Shown: in pieces, positions 61,879 through 64,000 of the stretch
Numbering within the stretch: position 1 is the stretch's first letter
Layout: each line of letters begins with the position of its first letter
Source: an uncultured Gammaproteobacteria bacterium
Lineage (GTDB): Bacteria > Pseudomonadota > Gammaproteobacteria > Pseudomonadales > Pseudohongiellaceae
Length of the DNA stretch: 64,000 bases
Assembly (NCBI GenBank): GCA_913054495.1
Contig: CAJXIY010000001.1
Coordinates: forward strand, 79,338-143,337
Direction: 5' to 3'
The notes under the pieces: model-generated
What the model was told of the DNA's origin: nothing
What the model saw: the letters and a program-made list of their open reading frames with translations, nothing else
Database searches by the model: none
Position numbers and translations under genes: made by a program

Positions 61879-62209
61879 ATTTATTCTCCTCATTAATGAC
61901 GATCAATAGAGCGCTTCTTGAGGCGTAGGCAGTGAACACAATCCAATTACCCCGTGCGACACTTACTACCTCATAGCGCCGATCCAATGTCCACAATCTT
62001 TAAGTCAAAATGCTCTTTTTATTCCCTTATTCCCATGATTTAGGCTCCCAGCCTCACTATTTTGGAATAGTTCTGATAGAAGCCCGAGCAACAAGCTGCC
62101 CTTCACGAGTTAGACAAGATTAACCCCTCGTCACGATATTCACAATCCCACCGTTATGATGAATTCCTGCTACTCTTAGGCCTCTTAATTATTGAATGAG
62201 GAAACAAGA
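61879..62209. other. Intergenic region between divergent genes
   Basis: 331 bases, AT-rich (especially 61990-62060), separating the leftward monooxygenase operon from the rightward VOC gene. Promoters for both are expected; no confident hexamer pair, repeat or RNA gene was seen. Confidence 0.5.
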
Positions 62210-62596
62210 GTGTTTAGTCATATAATGGTGGGCGCAAACGACGTCCAAAAATCGAAAGTTTTCTACGATGCTACTTTGGGCGCCCTGGGTTACGAACCTG
62301 CCGTAATGGATGATAAGGGTCGTTGCTTTTACCTGAGTAAGAGCGGCGTATTTGCGATCACCAAACCGATTGATGGTGAGGCGGCCTGCCATGGAAACGG
62401 CAGCACGATCGGTTTCTCAGCGGACAATGCGGCCGCAGCCGATGCCTGGCACGCTGCCGGGCTGGCGAGTGGTGGCACCGCTTGTGAAGACCCTCCGGGT
62501 GTGCGTGAAGGCACTACCGGCAAAATCTACCTGGCCTATTTGCGTGATCCCGATGGCAACAAGCTCTGCGCTCTGCATCGGTTGAGTTCGGATTAA
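62210..62596 (+). CDS. VOC family protein, glyoxalase-like
   Basis: 128 residues from GTG 62210, chosen because GAGGA sits about 8 bases upstream and known relatives begin MFSH(I/V)M; a TTG lies six codons before. FSHIMVGANDVQKSKVFYD, LGALGYEPAVMDD and IYLAYLRDPDGNKLCALHR define a single complete VOC domain of the kind often annotated as glyoxalase/bleomycin-resistance family. Cytosolic. The reaction is unknown. Confidence 0.88.
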   Translation: MFSHIMVGANDVQKSKVFYDATLGALGYEPAVMDDKGRCFYLSKSGVFAITKPIDGEAACHGNGSTIGFSADNAAAADAWHAAGLASGGTACEDPPGVREGTTGKIYLAYLRDPDGNKLCALHRLSSD

Positions 62597-62603
62597 AATA
62601 AAA

Positions 62604-62670
62604 ACGGGGCCGAGTCTCCAATTGCACATCGATATTCATCTGGATTGTGCAATTGGAGACTCGGCCCCGT
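62604..62670. repeat. Perfect 25-bp inverted repeat, GGGGCCGAGTCTCCAATT type
   Basis: Arms 62604-62628 and 62646-62670 are perfectly complementary over 25 bp around a 17-base loop containing TCTGGAT. Sequence and layout (CCAATTGCACA ... TGTGCAATTGG) show it to be the intact form of the decayed 80-bp elements at 48876, 53987 and 55459. It separates convergent VOC and YACHEGNY genes. Confidence 0.95.
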
Positions 62671-62689
62671 GCTATTGCTTGGCCCCGTC

Positions 62690-63658
62690 CTACTGCTGTC
62701 CCGGCAGACCCAAAGCTTCCAATCTGCGCCAACCTCCTAATATCCCAGCCATGGCATAGTTACCCTCATGGCAGGCATATTCATACATAGGAAGTTCTGC
62801 CCGGCGCATCGGGAACATCACCGTCCAGGGGGCTTCCCAGGTGGTAGAGTCGGTAATGGTGAATTCGTAACCTAGAGTGTCGGCGTCGATCATCCAGAAT
62901 TTCTCCAGCAGATGCATATTTTCGCTGGAATTGCCAAATGATGTGGCCCTGGCGAAGTGATTGGTTTCAACAACGAGCGTATCCCCTTCCCAGTGACCGA
63001 TAGAATCGCCTTCCCATTTCCGGGGCACTTCGCGATGCGCGCTTGTATTCAATTTTACCGGACGGACGTTATGTACCATCTCGTTATGTATGAGCATGTA
63101 GTTCTCGGTTTGCACGAGTTGCACATTGTTATTGTAGGCACTGGGCGTCATGGGTGGCCCGGAATTAAAACCCATGATGCAGCGCTCGGACAGAGGCCTC
63201 ACTTCCACACCTTCAGCCAATCTGGCGGTTTCCCTTCGCGCCTCGTTCCTGGCCTGGGCAGCCTCGGTCAATTCCGGGATGCGGCCGTTCGGCGGATCGG
63301 TGATCAGCGAAGTGCGGCCGTCGTCCAGCAGTTCGGTGCCGCGGTCGTACCAGAATTGGTTGTAGTCCCCAGTGGTCGTGGTATCGGTGAAATTGTCCCG
63401 ATCCCGGCGCACGTTCTCTGCGGCTTCGAAAGTTGCCAACTCTTCTTCGTTCAACACCTCTATACCGGCGAGACTTTCGGGTCGTTGCATGGGAGTGATG
63501 GTGCGGAAGTCCCAGGTGCCCTGGAGGTCTGGCCGTCCATCGGCAAGACGTGGGATATCATCGATTGCGGACTGTGCCTGGACCACCAAAGGTGTAGCCA
63601 GGATACCCAGGAAAACCAATAACCATGCTGCTTTCATGCGAGTATTTGTAATAGTCAT
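62690..63658 (-). CDS. Secreted PDLQG/YACHEGNY-family protein, function unknown
   Basis: 322 residues; a perfect AAAGGAGG site lies 5 bases before ATG 63658. Signal peptide ending LVVQAQ. DGRPDLQGTWDFRTITPMQRP, TSLITDPPNGRIPEL, ERCIMGFNSGPPMTPS, DSIGHWEGDTLVVETNHF and YEYACHEGNYAMAGIL are the fullest form of the family blocks in this window and can serve as the type copy. Monocistronic, preceded by its own promoter region. Confidence 0.83.
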   Translation of the reverse strand: MTITNTRMKAAWLLVFLGILATPLVVQAQSAIDDIPRLADGRPDLQGTWDFRTITPMQRPESLAGIEVLNEEELATFEAAENVRRDRDNFTDTTTTGDYNQFWYDRGTELLDDGRTSLITDPPNGRIPELTEAAQARNEARRETARLAEGVEVRPLSERCIMGFNSGPPMTPSAYNNNVQLVQTENYMLIHNEMVHNVRPVKLNTSAHREVPRKWEGDSIGHWEGDTLVVETNHFARATSFGNSSENMHLLEKFWMIDADTLGYEFTITDSTTWEAPWTVMFPMRRAELPMYEYACHEGNYAMAGILGGWRRLEALGLPGQQ

Positions 63659-64000
63659 TCAAACCTCCTTTGTGCCGAGCCTCTAATTGAGTTTTAGCCG
63701 GAGCCCCGTAGTCCAAAACTACGCCTGCTGGGGGAATTAATCAATGCTTCAAAGATTAAGACCAGGCGACACTGAGAGGATAGGAAATAGGAAGAAATAG
63801 GGACGGAAAGAATAAAATTAGCCGTCTCCGACGGTTCCCTAGCCTTAAGTTGCTAAGTTGCAGGCGTCCCCAAGTTTCTATTTGAGTGGCTTGTTATGAT
63901 TTTCTATTTCCATGCTAGATCTAATTTCTTTTCATTAACAGCACAATCACGCAGGTATAAATTAATAAGTGTTTGATAGGGTATCCCAGACTGTTCCGAT
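63659..64000. other. Intergenic region at right edge
   Basis: 342 bases without a gene. It holds a GGGAC half-element (63801-63805, preceded by AAATA as at 18672), a small CCGTC-TCC-GACGG hairpin near 63823-63835, and at 63849-63869 a near-copy (20 of 21 bases) of the sequence at 28590-28610. AT-rich to the window end. Confidence 0.55.

Overview
The window reads as one stretch of a proteobacterial, most likely gammaproteobacterial, chromosome. The signs are a DUF2789 gene, a cytochrome c5-type protein, Tat and lipoprotein signals typical of Gram-negatives, DUF5916/TonB-era outer-membrane content and many dispersed GGGGTCAG-type palindromes. Almost every gene encodes an exported redox enzyme, lipoprotein or beta-propeller, so this is a catabolic/periplasmic-oxidation region of a heterotroph rather than a housekeeping locus. 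No rRNA, tRNA, CRISPR array, integrase or intact transposase was seen. The lineage assignment is inference.

Layout. 1-1.3 kb: end of a metallo-beta-lactamase-fold hydrolase gene and a two-gene operon of small proteins (CxxC protein, DUF2789). 1.5-6.2 kb: a carboxypeptidase-regulatory/CxxCH/propeller protein convergent with an ABC-2 exporter operon whose first gene is truncated. 6.2-7.9 kb: a C13-like (caspase-fold) protease that has also lost its N-terminus, so two divergent genes are cut at the same spot. 7.9-9.6 kb: a two-gene unit ending in a UGSC-family selenoprotein, where an in-frame UGA at 9324-9326 is followed by a well-formed bacterial SECIS hairpin. Conventional gene calling would split this gene in two. 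9.6-12.1 kb: operon of a DUF6152 protein and two members of a PDLSG/YACHEGNY family of unknown function. 12.4-18.4 kb: 2-hydroxychromene-2-carboxylate isomerase, a membrane protein split by an in-frame stop, a DUF5916 outer-membrane protein, SRPBCC and NHL-propeller proteins. 18.9-32.2 kb: three PQQ-type quinoproteins with a CehA/McbA-like metallohydrolase, a serine hydrolase, a cytochrome c5 plus sugar-lactone oxidase pair, and a truncated VOC gene.

32.5-41.4 kb: a GC-rich rightward block of DUF1592, DUF1552, ankyrin-repeat, HpcH/HpaI-like, Ig-like and cytochrome c/copper-monooxygenase-like proteins. 41.4-47.8 kb: CaiB/BaiF CoA-transferase, two Tat-exported PLP aminotransferases, a fourth quinoprotein. 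48-56 kb: VOC protein, then a rightward cluster of Gfo/Idh/MocA oxidoreductase, dihaem cytochrome c, fifth quinoprotein, PIG-L deacetylase lipoprotein, nucleoside-type MFS transporter and cupin, which looks like a sugar/glycoside or nucleoside utilisation set. 56-64 kb: M29-like lipoprotein, a small secreted protein, a frameshifted sulfatase remnant, and a leftward operon with a second copper-monooxygenase-like/Ig-like pair plus another PDLQG-family protein; a VOC gene and a last PDLQG-family gene close the window.

Two themes run through it: (i) periplasmic oxidation built on PQQ propellers, c-type cytochromes and copper-monooxygenase-like proteins, accompanied by five copies of the uncharacterised YACHEGNY family; (ii) genome flux, with at least five gene remnants and a dispersed family of GGGG(T/A/C)C palindromes that sit at gene ends and in places supply stop codons or C-terminal codons. 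The most notable single item is the UGSC selenoprotein at 9045-9581.
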